Of a DNA stretch of 64,000 bases, positions 11,701 to 27,026 are shown one piece after another. The translations under genes and the position numbers were made by a program. The first letter of the stretch is position 1, and each line of letters opens with the position of its first letter. Below the pieces are notes generated by a model. It searched no databases. It was not told the DNA's origin and saw only the letters and a list, made by a program, of their open reading frames with translations. The stretch comes from Takifugu bimaculatus (lineage: Eukaryota; Chordata; Actinopteri; Tetraodontiformes; Tetraodontidae), in the NCBI GenBank assembly GCA_004026145.2, contig CP034991.1:1631634-1695633 (forward strand), given 5' to 3'.

Positions 11701-14700
11701 GGCTTTATCATTCGGCTCAGTCCAGTGTGTTTGTTTTTCGGCGGTTATACTCCTTTTACAAATTTGCAGAGCCTCTAATGCCCTTTAAAGGCTTCATTTG
11801 CACTAAAACTCACCTGTGCACAGGTGTGTTTATCATGTACTTTGGTCATTCACCAATACCAAATAGGTGAGCTGAAACAATGTTCCACTTTGGTTGTGGT
11901 ATGTCACAATAATCAAACTGATTCACCACGGATGGTTCCCATATTTCTGGAAGCCCGTGTTGACTATCAAATACTGGGTGTTTTTGTCAGAAACAGACCG
12001 GCAGGACGATTCAACGAGTTTTTCCAGTGCTGCTTGTTCCCGCAAGTGTCAAACTGATTATTTCCTGTTTGGGCTTTGTAGCAAATCACCTTCACAGTAA
12101 ATCAGATTTATCTTACAGTAGAGCTGTTGTGTGTGAGATCCTAAAAATGGATCTTTTGAACTTTGTGGGCTTTGTAAATGTTGGTTTGGTCCGACCGGTG
12201 TGGATATCCAGCTTTATTGTTAAATGCTGCTTTCTGCTGGCTTATTTTTTTTTTAAACATCATCCCAGTTAGAGCCTCTTTCCAAAGGCTACAAAACCAG
12301 TCGTCGTGCCGACCAACTTTCCCTGAGTCATGACAGTTGTGAAACCTGCTGAATGTCAGTTTCACCAGACGTGCGGGGCCCCTGTTTTAAGGAGCGCGCA
12401 CAAAATAAAACAGGAGATGATAGATGAACCAGCTGGGGCACCCACAACGCTCCTCATCACCCCCCTGCACTTCTGATACCGAGTTAATTGTTTTTCTTAG
12501 CCCCTTTTTGCTAAGATTAGGTTGCAGACGGATCCAACAACCATGGCTTCATAAACTGAGCAAAACAGCAACTGAGATACTGAGAAGGAAAATCACTTAG
12601 AAACCACAGTGACTACAGGTCATAACAACCCTGAAGATGGTAAAGAGAGACCTTTACCCTGACTTTACCTCTCAGGACAATGTTTCCATTGTTACAGAAA
12701 CCTCGGTGCTTGTGGAAGTTAATGACATTCCTGTGACACGTTTAATGGCTGCTCACTGCGGCTACTAGACAAAGACAAACACAGCCACTTATTAAACTTC
12801 AGCCCAGGAGCTGCCAGCGCCATCGCTAATATGTAATTTTGAAGGTGAAACTATGGCTCATGATTAATTCATTAACTCCATGATGATGATCTGTCCATAT
12901 TGGGAACCACTGGGAAAAGTGGGACTTTTTTTTGTTCCATACCGCTGAAAAATCAATATTTTTAAATCCTCCGATATTGTCAACAGCTGATGCTGTCGTC
13001 GTTGGTACTTCAGCTAACTCTAACTAGCTGTATGGCCCCCAACATAAACTTGAAATGGTTTTGCCCTGGAAGAAGAAGAAGAAAAAGGAAGGGAAAGCAA
13101 AGCAGGATATCCTCATAAAAGGCATATCTGGACCAACACTCGCCCAAAAGCCAACCAGATTCATCAACCACACTCTTCCTTCCCACTCTGCTCAGGCTCT
13201 GAATCCTGTTGCTGTGGTTACCTTTCCGCTGTACACAATGGCAGAAGGATTGCATAATGGTTTTCTGCCTGTGCAGTTTGTGGCCCACACTACAGCTGAG
13301 TGGGCAGGGAGCCCTCCAAACTACCCTCCCACACTTCACCCTATGCTAATGAAAAGTTGGCCTGATTGGGGAGTTTTCATCACACAGATGGAAGCCTCGG
13401 AGCCTGAGCTTTGCCCTGCTACAAATGGCCGCCATTGATCTTCTCCGATTCTTGGAAATCCGGTGTGAAGAGCGTAGGGGACTGACTCAAATCTTTCTGC
13501 TAATCAAGTGCATCTGATAAAGTTGAACACATCATAGCAATTGGGGGTTAAATGTTGGAAAAATTCTGTCTTCGGACTTTCAAAATCAAAGGGCAGCAAG
13601 CGAACTCCACTTTTCAGGCTGGCCTGAGGCGGATTTCTGCTAGCTTGACAGGCCAAAGTCCATTGGAAATGGAACATATTATTCCTACAGCAGAATGTGT
13701 AGTTCAGCCTTTATTTTTGTGGAATGTTGAGTGACTGTGTCACAAAGCAAAGACACCAATATGCAAATCTGTGTTGATAACAGCAGCAATTATTTATATA
13801 TTCCCAGTTTTCATGTTGTTCTGGTGTGTAGATAAAGTCTGTTGTGTACAGTTATAAGTTTGTTCATTTACTCTGAATCCTGCACATGATTTGTCTGTAC
13901 TTGTTACCGGCCTTTTAATGTTTACGGTGTATCGATTTAGTTTACAGTTTAAGACATAAGGAATATTAAAAACTGGAAAATGAATTAAACTTTTTGCCAC
14001 TTACTGGAGTCTGGGCTTCAACTTAAATGGTGGAGATTATATCATTTATAAGGGCGGTTAATCTACCACGTTGTAATGGGTCAGATCAAAAGTGAAACAT
14101 GTATTCCAATGAGTTCAAGTCCTGTTGACTCGTAATCTTGGAAAATCCTGTTGCACCAAGCTGACACGGATTGGGACAGATGCCAGATCAGATTCCAGTG
14201 CCTCTCGCTTTATATTAGATGTTTGGTAAACCTGAAACTGAGATGTCTTGTTGACATGAAATCCAAACCTCCTATCCTAAATAAAACATAAATATCTCAC
14301 CAACAGGCAGGCAGCACAGGACCCAAATACGCTTCTCAAGAACTGTCTTAAAGAGATATGAACCCCTGCCTTCATATTGTGTTTTTAATGGATAAAAAGT
14401 CCCTTTACGTTTCAAGCGACCTGATTTGGATTATGTGTGATACATGTTGACGTGGTGTGTGTGCTGTTCACTCACGAGGGCCGGTTGTATTTAACAGGGC
14501 TGCGATGTATGGATTATGTCTGGATTGAGGCTAAAGATTAGAGAAGGGTCAATACTTGCTTCATTAGAGGCCCCTGGAAAAACAACTTATATTTTCTTAA
14601 TAAATCTTAACATATTTTGTGCTTTTTCCCCTCTATATCTGGACCTGTGGAGATAAGAGGCGTGTATTTTTAAAACCCTAACCGAAAGTGTTGAATTCAA

Positions 14701-17700
14701 GTGTGTGTGTGTGTGTGTGTGTGTGTGACCCACACATGTGTCAAATTCAGCTGCCGTCAGGCCGAGCTGTGCCAGGCACCCTGCACTGACGACTTGTGCT
14801 TTGTACCGACTACTGAGCTTTGTTAACACCTGACTCCTGGTGAGGAAGCAGCTCCGCAGCAGATGCCAGCACTAAAATAACCACTCCGCACATTCGGTCC
14901 ATCAGAAATGTGCGTTTTCGCACGTACACGTATTTCTTAATTGAAATTGATGTTGGCAACCTCTTGTCTTGAGTGTCCCCCATCGCATTTTATGATTTCC
15001 CTTCCAACGTCTTCACTTTATTCACCGTGTTGTGTTCTTCCTGCTGTCTTTCCCACCTCCCCTCCATTCGTCTTCTCTCCCTCCTCTCTGATTTTTCTTC
15101 GGACAGCCTCTCTGCTGCTCATTATTGCTGAACTTCGCTGCTTTATCTTCACACGTACAGGCAGCCGGCATAAAACCATCCAACTAACAGTAGCCGGTCA
15201 TCCAGGAAAGGCTGCACAGCTTTGACAGCTCTCTGCTTCACCCCAATCAGGATTCAGGATACTGCAATACAGCTTTCTACTTTCAGTCTGTCCTATTGAA
15301 GTGTACACCACACATTCTTGAAACAATAAACACCATTTCACTTGACATAACTTCAGTAAAAATTAGATGTATGCATTTCCCTGGCCCCCACTGACCTGGT
15401 GGTCAATTGTGGTTGTTAGGAGGTAAATAGACTGTAGACATGCCTTTAAAAGAGGGGGGGGGGAAAGCACCACATAGTTTAAACTTTGTATAGGCAACTG
15501 TGCGCCTGTGTGTAGGTTCAACAAGACTGTACTGTATAGTAAACCTGCGCAGTTCTTTGTTTGTCCTCGCGCTAACGTGCTGTATCAAGGGTAACGAGAT
15601 GCAAGCCGCGATACATCTGCAGACCGCCGAGGCACTGCACAGGCCAACACTGCAGCCAGCCGTGTTAGGTAATGCAAGATTGTCACACCCGGCAACACCA
15701 GGACACAAACACAAACTTGTTCTTTCCCAACAAGCTGCCTTCCTGTCATCCCCTCCCCTACAGATACTTCAGGGCACCACGTACACCTAAAGTGCAAAGC
15801 CTTGTCTGTGCTATAAGCACAACAAAGGGAACTGTGCAATTCGATCCTGCAGACTATCCGGGTTTTTGCACCGCACATGGCTGAGAGGGGGATCAGCTCG
15901 TGGAAAACAACCTCCCTGTCTCCGTGTCAGTGATTCTCAGGAAGGGTTTATCTGCCTGCTCCTTCTTTCCGCCACATCCTGCTGCTCGTTTAACTGCGTT
16001 TGTGCACGTCGGTGCTCTTCCTCACCATCCCTGGAGAGTTTCAGGGTTTTTCCAACCGTAGCTGAGTTTGAGTTTACGCTACAGGGGAATCTGCATCCTG
16101 TTAACTTGCATGCAGCAGGTTTTTAGAGTCCGATGTGAGTCTGTCAGGAAATTGGCTTGTGAATTTCCAGGCAGTAGATTGTTTTTCCACATCACACCAA
16201 GGAGAGACGGCTCAGTTGAACTGCTGCCATTCATTTTTCTCCATGTTTTATTTTTTACGGAACGTCCATCTGGTGGTGTTAAACAAAGAGCTGGCTTCGG
16301 TTTCCTCCCTTTTATCGTACACACATCGGAACAGGCTGCATTCCGTCATAGAACGTTGCTTCGCTCTTTATTGTTGCTACAGTATGTGGCAGCATCTTTT
16401 TACGAGGGCATATTTGTTTTTGCTGAACCCTTTCAGAGGTTAATTCACTGCATACTCAGTTTACCAGCAAATTAGGCTCATTTTTACATTTTATGCAGAT
16501 TTGGATAAAGCAGCATTGTTGCTATCTGTCAAAGCCATAATCCAAATTAAATTTGGATTGTCACTGTCCACTGTAAAATTCCCCTTCCAGTTTTGGTGTA
16601 CACAATACACTTTGAGCCACATTACAGTATAGTCGTGCACTTGTTTTGCATTGCTTTAAACCTTTTAACACGTTGGTATCATGGAAACCACCTTAGCAAA
16701 CGACAGCAGAATTAGTGGAGCCTTTTGAGAGACGCCTGACCACACCCGCTCCGACTGTAGCGAGAAGTCAGCAATGCCCCTGCAGAGGCTGAACCCGTGC
16801 TCCATTTAACGACGTCTCCAGAGCTCCCCCGATGCTCACGCCTATGCAGACTTTGACTTTTGGCATTTCCAAGGAAAGAGGAGTCAGACGGAACGCGGCA
16901 GCGCAGATGGTAGCACTGGGAAAAACGGGAAGTTGTTTTTGTGATCCTGTTCGATCCTCGGCAGTATTTTCACACCACGTTTGCACCAACACCAACTTTA
17001 CAGATGACACTTTTTCTCTGGATGAATCATCAGCAGCGTTTAAATTAAAGTTGCTCTAACTTGTGTTTTAGGTACTTTCATCACACTGATTAAGATAAAG
17101 GCTGACCCGGCTTTCAGTTTGGAATGTGTTCTCCTCAACGTTTCATTGTCCAGAGGAGAGATAGTGGCACGAGCGCACGTGCTGGCGTCTGTGTGCACGC
17201 GCCCGCCCACCGACAGTATTGAGACAATCCTCCCAATGGCCATCTTCTGACAATTTAGATAAGAGCAACAGACCAAATTCTGATGTTCTCTCCTCTCTAT
17301 CACGATCTCATGAGTCACAATAGGGTGAAGCTGGTCTGAGTGGGGGTGGAGGTGTCATTAGCATAACAAAACCCTCAACCTCGGCTCTTTCCCTCTCTAC
17401 CTTTTCACATTCATTTTCACAATGTCGCCTTCGGGGTTGTGCGACAATCTACTTCCTTAAGGGTCTGTCAACCAATAATGCAGTAAAATAGTCCTCTGTC
17501 TCTATCTTCTTTAATCTGCACAGAAGAACCACAAGCTGTCTGAACACCAGTTCTCTGAAGTGAGGCCTGTTACATACCACCTTTGTATGCGAGTGTCTCC
17601 AAAACCACAAATAGAAATAGCTCAGCGTCAACTCTAATGTCCCTCTGAAGGAGACAAAGCAAGCAATTTGTGAAAAGTTGCAGAGCACGACTCAAAATGA

Positions 17701-19763
17701 CTGAACTTAAGGCTGCTAACTGCAGGTAGGGAGTAAGAAAAAAGCAGCGATTTTCAGAATTACAGAGTGATGTGTGAGATTTTCAAAATAAAACAGTCGC
17801 ACAGCCGCTGGGATCCACCTAAACATTTAGGCTTTAAATATTGGACGACATTGTACACAAAGGATTAAGGTGAGAGCAGTTTCCTAAATCCCTGAAACAG
17901 TTTTCTGACAGCTGTGCATTAATCTGTGCAGGCCTCTCTCTGTTAATTGATAAGGCAGCCACAGCTTTTGCCAGATACCTTCCGCTCATCTCTGTCTTAC
18001 GTAGAAATCTGCTGGTTCATATACTCAAACAAAAGGAGACAGAATGTGTTACTCTCATTTTCTGTCACTCTTCTTTCTATCGCCAGCACCCCCATGTGCT
18101 GGTCTTTCCTCTGTGGGTGTAAGTGCCTCACGACTGCCAGGGCCAGAGGAGGCAACAACCACGGAGGCGTTTGCAACATTTCACCAAGTGTCTCTGCAAC
18201 CTGAAATCATTATTGTTATATTTTTCTTGTCGTCTGTGTTTTGGTGGAGTGGCGGTGGAGTAGTCATTAGCGGCATTAGGCAATATTGTAGCATCGCCTA
18301 GCAACCCGATGAAGCAATTTCCATAACAACTGCTGTGTCACTCCAAAATGTGAACATAATCCTTTCATATCTGGATAAGCCAGATCATAGGTGCTAAAGT
18401 GAGAATGTATGCAAATTTTATGCCACTCTGCTGAAATGATGCTGAAAAATGTGTCTCAACTTTACGATTATGTATGTGAGAGTGTCCTTATTGTTCCGAG
18501 ACACGGCCCTCAGCGGTCTCTCCTCTTCCCCTCTCTAGTGGGCAGTTTGCCGTGGTCAGAAGATGCCGGCACAGAAGCACAGGTGTGGAGTACGCTGCCA
18601 AGTTTATCAAGAAGAGACGCAGCAAATCGAGCCGTCGGGGGGTGTCCAGGGAGGACATTGAGCGCGAGGTCAGCATCCTTAAGGAAATCCAGCACCCAAA
18701 CATCATAACCCTTCATGAGGTGTTTGAAAACAAGGCGGAGGTCATCCTGATCCTGGAGCTGTGAGTAATCCCCTCTGTTTCCCTCATTTCTATTTAGTAT
18801 AAGAAGGAAAATTGATGTATTTGACCCTAATCATTAAACCAGTAATTACTGGTCATACTCACAACCGGTCAGGTCCATCCATTCTTCAGTGGTTGGATTT
18901 GAATCTATACAATCATCACGAAGCAGCCTGGCTCATCTAAAATCTAAGCTGCAAGCTCATCGCAGCACGCTTGAATGTGTAAGTCACCTTGCTGCCAGCA
19001 GCACTGAGCATCACAATAACCGCCCCTGTTGCCTACCAACATTCCTGACCAGTGATCTCATGTGATGAAATTGCAACTAAGCACAAAATACAACAACATA
19101 AGTCAGTGGCCCTTTTCTTATCCAGGGCTGTAAACTGGTAAACAGGTCAGTGTAGCTGGAAGCCTAACCAAAAATAAAGATGGACATGGTGTGAGCTTTA
19201 ACTTTATTGAAATCGGTTTAATGTTTTACCCAAATATCAAAAGCCCAGGTTGTGAATACATCACATAGTGCAATAAAGATCTGTCTATACGTCATGCTTG
19301 TTATGTAAAGAAACTTCAAATTGAGTTTCTAACTTTATTGAGGTGACTGTAACTGTGTCACACCATCTGCAGAGCAGACTCACTGAGTTATTGAGCAGGA
19401 CAGCCATATATTTTTGCCCCTATCAGCCCAAAGTTTTGCTGTGTCTTCAGGATTGTGAGATAAACAATGGTCACCATCCAAGTCCTCCTGCTTGGCTGCT
19501 TGGATGTTTAGTTTGAGCAGAAAATAATTTATTACACAATCAGCAGTAAAGGTTTGCTGATTTGGGTGTGTGTGTGTGGGTGGGGGGGGGGGGGGGGCTT
19601 TATTTTGTGTCTTGCTCCCTGGCTACACCGGCTAAAATCATTGATCAACTGTTCAGAAGGAGAGACAACAGCTTCTCTCCAGTGTTCAAAGCACAGAGGG
19701 TGTTTGCTGGGAGGAGGTTGTGTAGGTTCCAGCTGAGCAGCTGGTCTGATGTTTCCGTCCTGC

Positions 19764-19823
<60 letters not shown>

Positions 19824-22800
19824 TGTATTAACAAAATAAAGGTTCTATAACAGCTGTTAGGCTATTGTTTAGCAAAGGTTGGCTATCCTACCTATGTGAA
19901 TTAAAATATCGAAGCTTTAATGGTGAACTGAAGTTAATATTTAATTTAGAGAAGCTCAAGTGTACTATGGAAAAATGCACGTTTGTGGGGTTGTTTGAGG
20001 GAACCGTTCATGCCTGGATAAACATGGCTCTAATTACACTTATCTACAGCGTTCCTCTTCTGTTTTTGTCTGTGCTGACTGGTGTCAAATGAACGTTCCT
20101 AATCTGAAAAATCCCCCTAAACGACCATTTCTTGCAGGAAAAATGATTGTTTAATCGTGAGTAGCAGCTGTTACCATCAACCATCCTGACACAAGCTTAT
20201 TGGGGCATTTAGAAACAATCTGATGAAACTCCATCAAGACCAAAGAGCAATAAACACTCTAAATTAAAGACGTAATCTTCAGCTTCTTTGTGGTGCTGCA
20301 AGTCACATTTTTCCCCTGATGGCAAGAAAGTCTCTCGGTCCACTTCTGTGGTCTCTGTCTATGTGGAATGTTCACGTTCTCTGTCATGGTCTGGTGACCT
20401 GGTCAGGGTGTATTCCCGTCTCCTGCCCAGTGACTGCTGGGATAAACTCCAACACCCTCCCCCCACCTCCAGTGTCCCCAGTTGGAAAATGGGGCAGTTA
20501 AGAGATAATGACTGGATAAATGAAAGTAACCAGAAATGTGTCCTTGGGGCAAACCTCTGGTTACTTTCATTATTATTTTGATTTATTAGAATGTTAAATT
20601 GAATCTGAATTTCATGATTCTTTGTTAATTGGTTTTTTAGTGCCATTTTTATGTCAAGTCAAACTAATTCAAAAGGTTTTGTACAGTCTTTCCCAATTAT
20701 ATTAAGTATATTCATTATTTTGAGTTTGTCTATGTTGTTTTTTTAATGTGGCGATGTTGTTTTGCTCTCTGATGATCTGTGATTCTATTCTCTTTGATCT
20801 AAAAGATCCTTCATTTTAATTCTGTCCCCTTTCTGCTCATGCAGTGTTGCTGGTGGGGAGCTCTTCGATTTCCTGGCAGAGAAAGAGTCACTGAGCGAGG
20901 AGGAAGCCACTCAGTTTCTAAAGCAGATCCTGGATGGAGTATTTTACCTGCACTCCAAACAAATTGCTCACTTTGACCTTAAGGTACTGCAGCAAAAAAA
21001 AAGTTCGTAAAATGAACCAAAGCTTTGTCTTAGTTTGAATGTATCTGAGCGCTGCGCAAGCTAACTTCAATTATTGGAAACCGAGAAGGCAAAGCTGTGC
21101 AGGATACATCCAAACCCTGACAAACCATATACCCCATTGTTGTGTGGTGTTTTAAATCCCCCTTAATGTAATTGATTTTCAAATTTCTGGCAGCACATTT
21201 GAAATCTTAATCAAAATCCACAGCCCAGGCTCGTCACACTTAATTCCCATATTCAGTGTAATTTCAGTTTATTCAACCACAGACCAGCCAGTCACTTTTG
21301 ATAACTGAACGTGTGAGATGTTAGCAACCATTGCAGCCTTTTCTTGGACCATTAGCACATATTATTAACCGTCTCACTGACTCTGATTATGACTTAATTT
21401 CTTTAGTTAAAAGGCTTTTTGTGATAGTGCAGGGAGGCAGTGGAACAGTAGATTAACTGTAGATTCAAATCCATCCTACAAAGACAATGTATCTATTTTA
21501 TTACACCAAAATTACGCCTGTTAGAGTATATTGAGTAAGAAATACTTAAGTTTACACACTGACTTATTAGAATAATAATTATCAATATAGTGCCAAATAA
21601 AAGTCATTAAATGGCCACTCCTTCTGTTTATACAAGCGTACTTCCTGCCAGTACGGTTTGGTTTTGTTTTTCTGTCTCCATTGTCTACACTTACCTGTTG
21701 TGTAATTCCTTAAAATATTCCACATTGATAGTACATACACATTGAGTATCGAATCCTTTTTCCAGTCACGATGCATGTTTGACTCTCCAGGAAAATCAAC
21801 ACTCAGAGGAATATTTTACTCCCAGCTACTGTCAGTCCAATCTGACTCCCCTTCCTCAACCCATCTGACCCTTTTAACTGTCTCTCCTCTTGTTTTTCCA
21901 GCCAGAGAACATCATGCTGCTGAACCGCTCAGTGCCTCACCCACGCATCAAAATCATTGACTTTGGCCTGGCCCACAAGATAGACTTCAGCAATGACTTT
22001 AAAAACATTTTTGGAACTCCAGAATTTGTTGGTGGGTATTTATGGGTATCATTGACGAGTCTTTTTCCTAATCCTTTATTTTCCCCCCTCTTTGCTTTTT
22101 CGATGGTTCTGCTTTGAAGGGCTTATGCAGCTTGATTCTCTCTCCTGTCATTTAGAGGCACTCAGAAACACGCATATACTCACTAAACACCGTCTTGTTT
22201 TCCTGGCTTTGTCCCAGGAGCTGCATATTGTGAGGGCAGGTGCCAGTTGTTCAATAGGGGCTAATACGAGAGACCTGATAATAGGTTGTATATTAACAGA
22301 ACTGCCCCTTCTTGCCAACACAAACACAAGGAGAGGCTGCTGGGTTTTCTCACATAAAAGGTTAGAAGGTTTTGGGTACCTGATGAAATACAGAAGTTAC
22401 AATTGTCAGACCAGAACACTGTTACTTTAAGAGCTGAATCAGCAGAGACCCGAAAATAGAAAGATAAATGAACGCGCCTGGTTCTGTGTGTCAGAGAAAT
22501 GTTAAACTATATCACAATCTTGTTTTATGGGCATTCTCCTACAGCTCCTGAAGTCGTCAACTATGAACCCTTGGGCCTGGAGGCAGACATGTGGTGAGTA
22601 AAATCCCCCTGTGCGACATTAAGCATCGTGTACAGTGAATCCACTCTTGGCATCCTAAGGAACATCTGCTGTTAAACAAATTAGCAAGTTACCTGATGTA
22701 CAGCTGTTTTTAAGTGAGAATCTTTGATGCTCAGTATCCTTTCTCTCTGCTTTTCTACAGGAGTGTTGGTGTGATAACCTACATCCTGTGAGTATCTGAA

Positions 22801-25800
22801 GGTGTCTAAACGTGTGTAAACCAGAAAGGCCTCTTTTAACGCTTGCTTCACGCCCCAGGGTGACTCACTCGACAGGACGGGATCATTATGGAGTCACGAA
22901 GACTTTATAGGCTCTTCTTTAACATTTTGTCATTAAATCTTCTGAAGAGTCTGTTACAGTGTGACAGCCTACACTGTTGAGGCAGTATTTTAAGATGATA
23001 TTTTTATATATGTTATGTAATTAAATATTAACGTGGGTTTTTATATCAGTGTTATTTAGTGTAAAGCCATAAATGCTTAGCCCTTCTGCTGTGTTGGTTG
23101 GACAAAGCTGTGTCACTTTAGAAAATAAGTTCTTAAAGAAATATATTTTTCCACCAGACTTCTTCAGGACAACTCTAAGTGTAGATTGTAACTCTTGTGA
23201 AAAATGTGAAGGTATCGGGCGTAAGAATCAAGCTTTGGGCCTGTTTATCAATGTTAGGAACAGATCCTGCCAAGCTAGTGAGTTCAAAACAAAAACTCCA
23301 TTCAATGTTTATCTGCATTTATTATTTGAGGTTCAGTTTTCGCTCAGAAGTTGGATTACTGAACTCCAAAAACATCCTTTGACATTTTCTGTGTCATGGG
23401 TTTTAACAGTTGTTGTGCAGTGATGTCAGCACACGTTAATTCGGCAACCAAAATAAAAGTTTATGCCCTCGGCAACCGACGGATCAACTGATGCTTTTCC
23501 CTCAACGTCGCTGTCCGTTTTTTTTCTTCCATCAACAAGGTTTTTCTGCACTCAACACTCAGCTTTAGCCTTTAAAGAGACACCTACACAAGGCCAAACA
23601 TTATGTTTGCACAAAAACGGCACATTGAGGACGTTTGCCCACACAAACATGTGGAGGGCCCTCAAAAGCACTGAGGTAAATGGGAAGCAAAAAAAAAGGT
23701 AAATGTCAATGCAGATTCTGTGTCATTAAATAAGCAGCTGGAAACACTACGGGATTAGCAGTCGTACAAAACTGCTGACGCTGTTTCGCATCAGGTCTTC
23801 TCCACATTGCATGAGCAGAGAGATGCTGCATCTGTGATCATGCTGTCCACCCACACAGCTGTCACGGCGTGGTTAAAGATAGATGGTTTCATTGGCTGTC
23901 GTCAGCTCCACCACACCACATTTGGATTGAAGCAAATACGCGGTTTGGACTAGAGGGACACTCTTGTGGAAGCAGCTCTAAATTTTAAAGCTTTAAGGTG
24001 CGATTTTAAAAACCTGAATTCTTTGCTGTCATGAAGCTGCACCTCAATCAACCTTCTATTTATTATTGATGCAAGTATCTTATTTCCAGTCTTGCGTTTT
24101 TAGTCTTGAGTGACTTCTCGAGAATTGATTTTCTTTCCATTTTTTTAAAATCTTTTTGTTTCTAAGAGACCTTATCTGCATGCATCAGCACCACCTCCCC
24201 TATATGTGTACTTGGTTCTTCTTGTTTGGTCCATTAAAACGTGCCTTTTTCATGCCAGTAACACATCCCCAATATATTTATCTATATTAGTGCTGTGGAG
24301 GTGCATTGAAAATGTCTTATTCAGAGAGAATTTTAGACCTTTACATTGTATTTATTCAGGAAATCATTACACAACGTTAATGTACTTAGAACAAGGATTC
24401 ATATTTCAAGGTCTGAAATCAGCTTCCATCTTTATCTGGGTGGGATTATGTAAGTGTGTGACTACATTGTTGAACTGCGTGTACGATTAACCTTTTTTAA
24501 ACCCTCTATCCTACCTTGCAGTTTGAGCGGCGCATCTCCGTTCCTGGGGGACAACAAGCAGGAGACACTGGCCAACGTCTCGGCTGTGGACTACACGTTT
24601 GATGAGGAGTTCTTCAGCAACACCAGTATCCTGGCCAAAGACTTCATAGCAAGGCTGCTCATTAAAGACCCCAAGTACGTCTGATTTTATTTCTAATCAA
24701 TTTTGATATGATAAAACAGTTTAAATGTGTTATGAGGCTATGGCATGCTCGCTGTCTACAATAAACCTGTTGCAGCTATTATAAGTTTTATACTGTAGCA
24801 ACTTGTGTTAAAGTACTTTTCACTGTTGATGCCTGTGGCTGAAAATGGACAAATGATATCTATCACCCACCTGATTGGAGAAACAACAGGCACTTAAATC
24901 TGTAATCCTGCAGGTTACATGGATGTATCAGCAACAATTCATGTTGTTAGCAAATTACGGGAGGAAAAAGACACAGGCATAGGTTAACTGAAAAGCTCTT
25001 TCCACATTTTAATTGCATATTTTGCAAATATTGTTTAGTTAGTCATATTGTGAGCAGCCACAAAGCCTCTTAGCTGAGTGGAAGATTAATATACCGTATC
25101 TTTAAAAAAGTGCTGCAGGTGTTAGACGTTAACGTCATTAACTGCTTGTTTTTATTGATGTTAAAGTATGAAGATGAACGTAAAAAATGACGAATTTGGG
25201 TTGAAACATCCCCTCAAACTGAGGAATCTTATCTATGAACTTGTTTCATTTCCTCACATGTACCCAGATGTTGTTCTCAGTACCTTGTTTTAGCTGTTGT
25301 TTCGAGGGAAGTGTGGTAAATAGGAAGTGACATGGTAAACAAGCACCAAACAAGACAAAAGACTAATGCACATTATAGGAATTAGCATTAGGGTAACTGG
25401 ATCAATGTAAACAACCATTAAGTATTTTAAAGCTTTTGTTCCCTTAATTTCAGTTTATAAAGGTTATTCTTATCAGCCTAACTACAGCTAACGCTGGTAT
25501 TGTTTTTAATTTTTCAATAGTATTCCCACACTAAAATGTAATTAATAGCATAGTTTTTTCAGTTTCAAAAGAGAAGGTTATGCTGCTTTACACTGCAGAT
25601 TGATGGGGTGTTTTACTCCGTTTGGAATTAATAGTAATTATTAAAAGTTTGTAGTTCGACTCTGATTTCATCATTACAGCGTTGGATCACATTAACCTTC
25701 ATGTCTGGAGCGGCTGAGCATCTAAAAAGGTTGACAGTATTGTATTAATCGTGAATGTTTTGGTTCACAGAAAGAGAATGACAATTCAGGACAGCCTACA

Positions 25801-26994
25801 ACACCCTTGGATTAAGGTTGGATTAGCAACTCTTGACTACAACAAGATTAACATGTGCTGTGTTTGTCAAATATTTATTTTTGTGTCATTACAGTAGCTA
25901 GTTTTTGTAAGGGTTTGCCTGTATAAAATGGTTATATCTTGTGTTTTAAAACCAGCCAAAAGATACTCAACAAGCACTGAGTAGAAAGGAGTCAGCAGTC
26001 AACATGGAAAAGTTCAAGAAGTTTGCAGCTCGAAGAAAATGGAAAGTAGGTGCATTTCTTTACTGACTTACTTTCACACACTGTGAGGCAAAGTTCTTGT
26101 TTTGAAGGCATTAAACATTATAATTTTCAGCACAGTCGTTGCCGGTTCAGTCATTAGCATCATATTGTTGCCAGTGCTGCTTTAATGGTCGTTTAGTTGT
26201 CCATTTTGGTTCAGCGCTGCTCCAAGCCCACAATAAATGCTGTTGCTATTATTTCTTTAGTGGTCCTGAGTGTGTAAAATGCTGAGAGCTTTGCAGTAAC
26301 AGTGATTTGTGTTTATCTTTACATACAAAACTAACTAGTAGATAGAAAACCTGTCATCTCATGGAACCCTGCTATACTAATTAATTGTTCAAAGAGAAAA
26401 TAATCTAATATCTACGCATTGTGACGTATCAAAGAATGTATGACGCAGTGTAAAGGAAGTGGTGTGGATTTAAATAGAGCAGAAAATTGCTTTACGTCTT
26501 CACCTGCACGCCTGTTCATGGTCTACTTAACACAACTCGGCATTAACTTGTTCTAGTTTTACTCATTCATGAAGTGCCTCTCTTCCCTCTTCCAGCAATC
26601 CGTCCGACTTATCTCCTTATGTAACCGTCTGTCCCGCTCCTTCCTGTCCAGGAGCAACATAAGCGTGGCACGCAGTGATGACACTTTGGTAAGTTATCAG
26701 AGCCCTGTTCTTTGCATTTATTACTACTGTCGTCATCCTTAATCTTTGTGGGATGATTGACCGGATATACAGACACCCTGATGAGTTTCAGCCTGTGGAG
26801 TGTTTTCTTGTCACGGACTTTCTCTCCCAGGTTCAGATTAGTATTTCCTACTGAACAGTAAAGAAATTTGAGCCCTTTTCCCAGAAAGCTGAATTACAAT
26901 GATTTCACACTGCTTTCTTGCAGCTGTTGACACATGCAGGCCAACGCAGCAACATTCCAATCTTTCCAACGGTTCATACATGCCAGTGGTGGCC

Positions 26995-27026
<32 letters not shown>

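Larger units (their letters stand above)
8742..25816 (+). other. dapk1: dapk1 kinase-domain exons 1-8
   Basis: Exons 1-8 encode the catalytic domain. The ATP-binding lysine is in YAAKFIKK (codon 18600-18602). It is followed by the basic loop KKRRSKSSRRG that is a fingerprint of the DAPK family. The catalytic loop reads HFDLKPEN, split by intron 3, with the Asp codon at 20975-20977. DFG is at 21959-21967. The activation segment ends in GTPEFVAPE across introns 4-5. Exon 6 is a 27-base microexon (22761-22787). Every catalytic residue I can check is present, so the kinase is predicted to be active. Confidence 0.95.
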
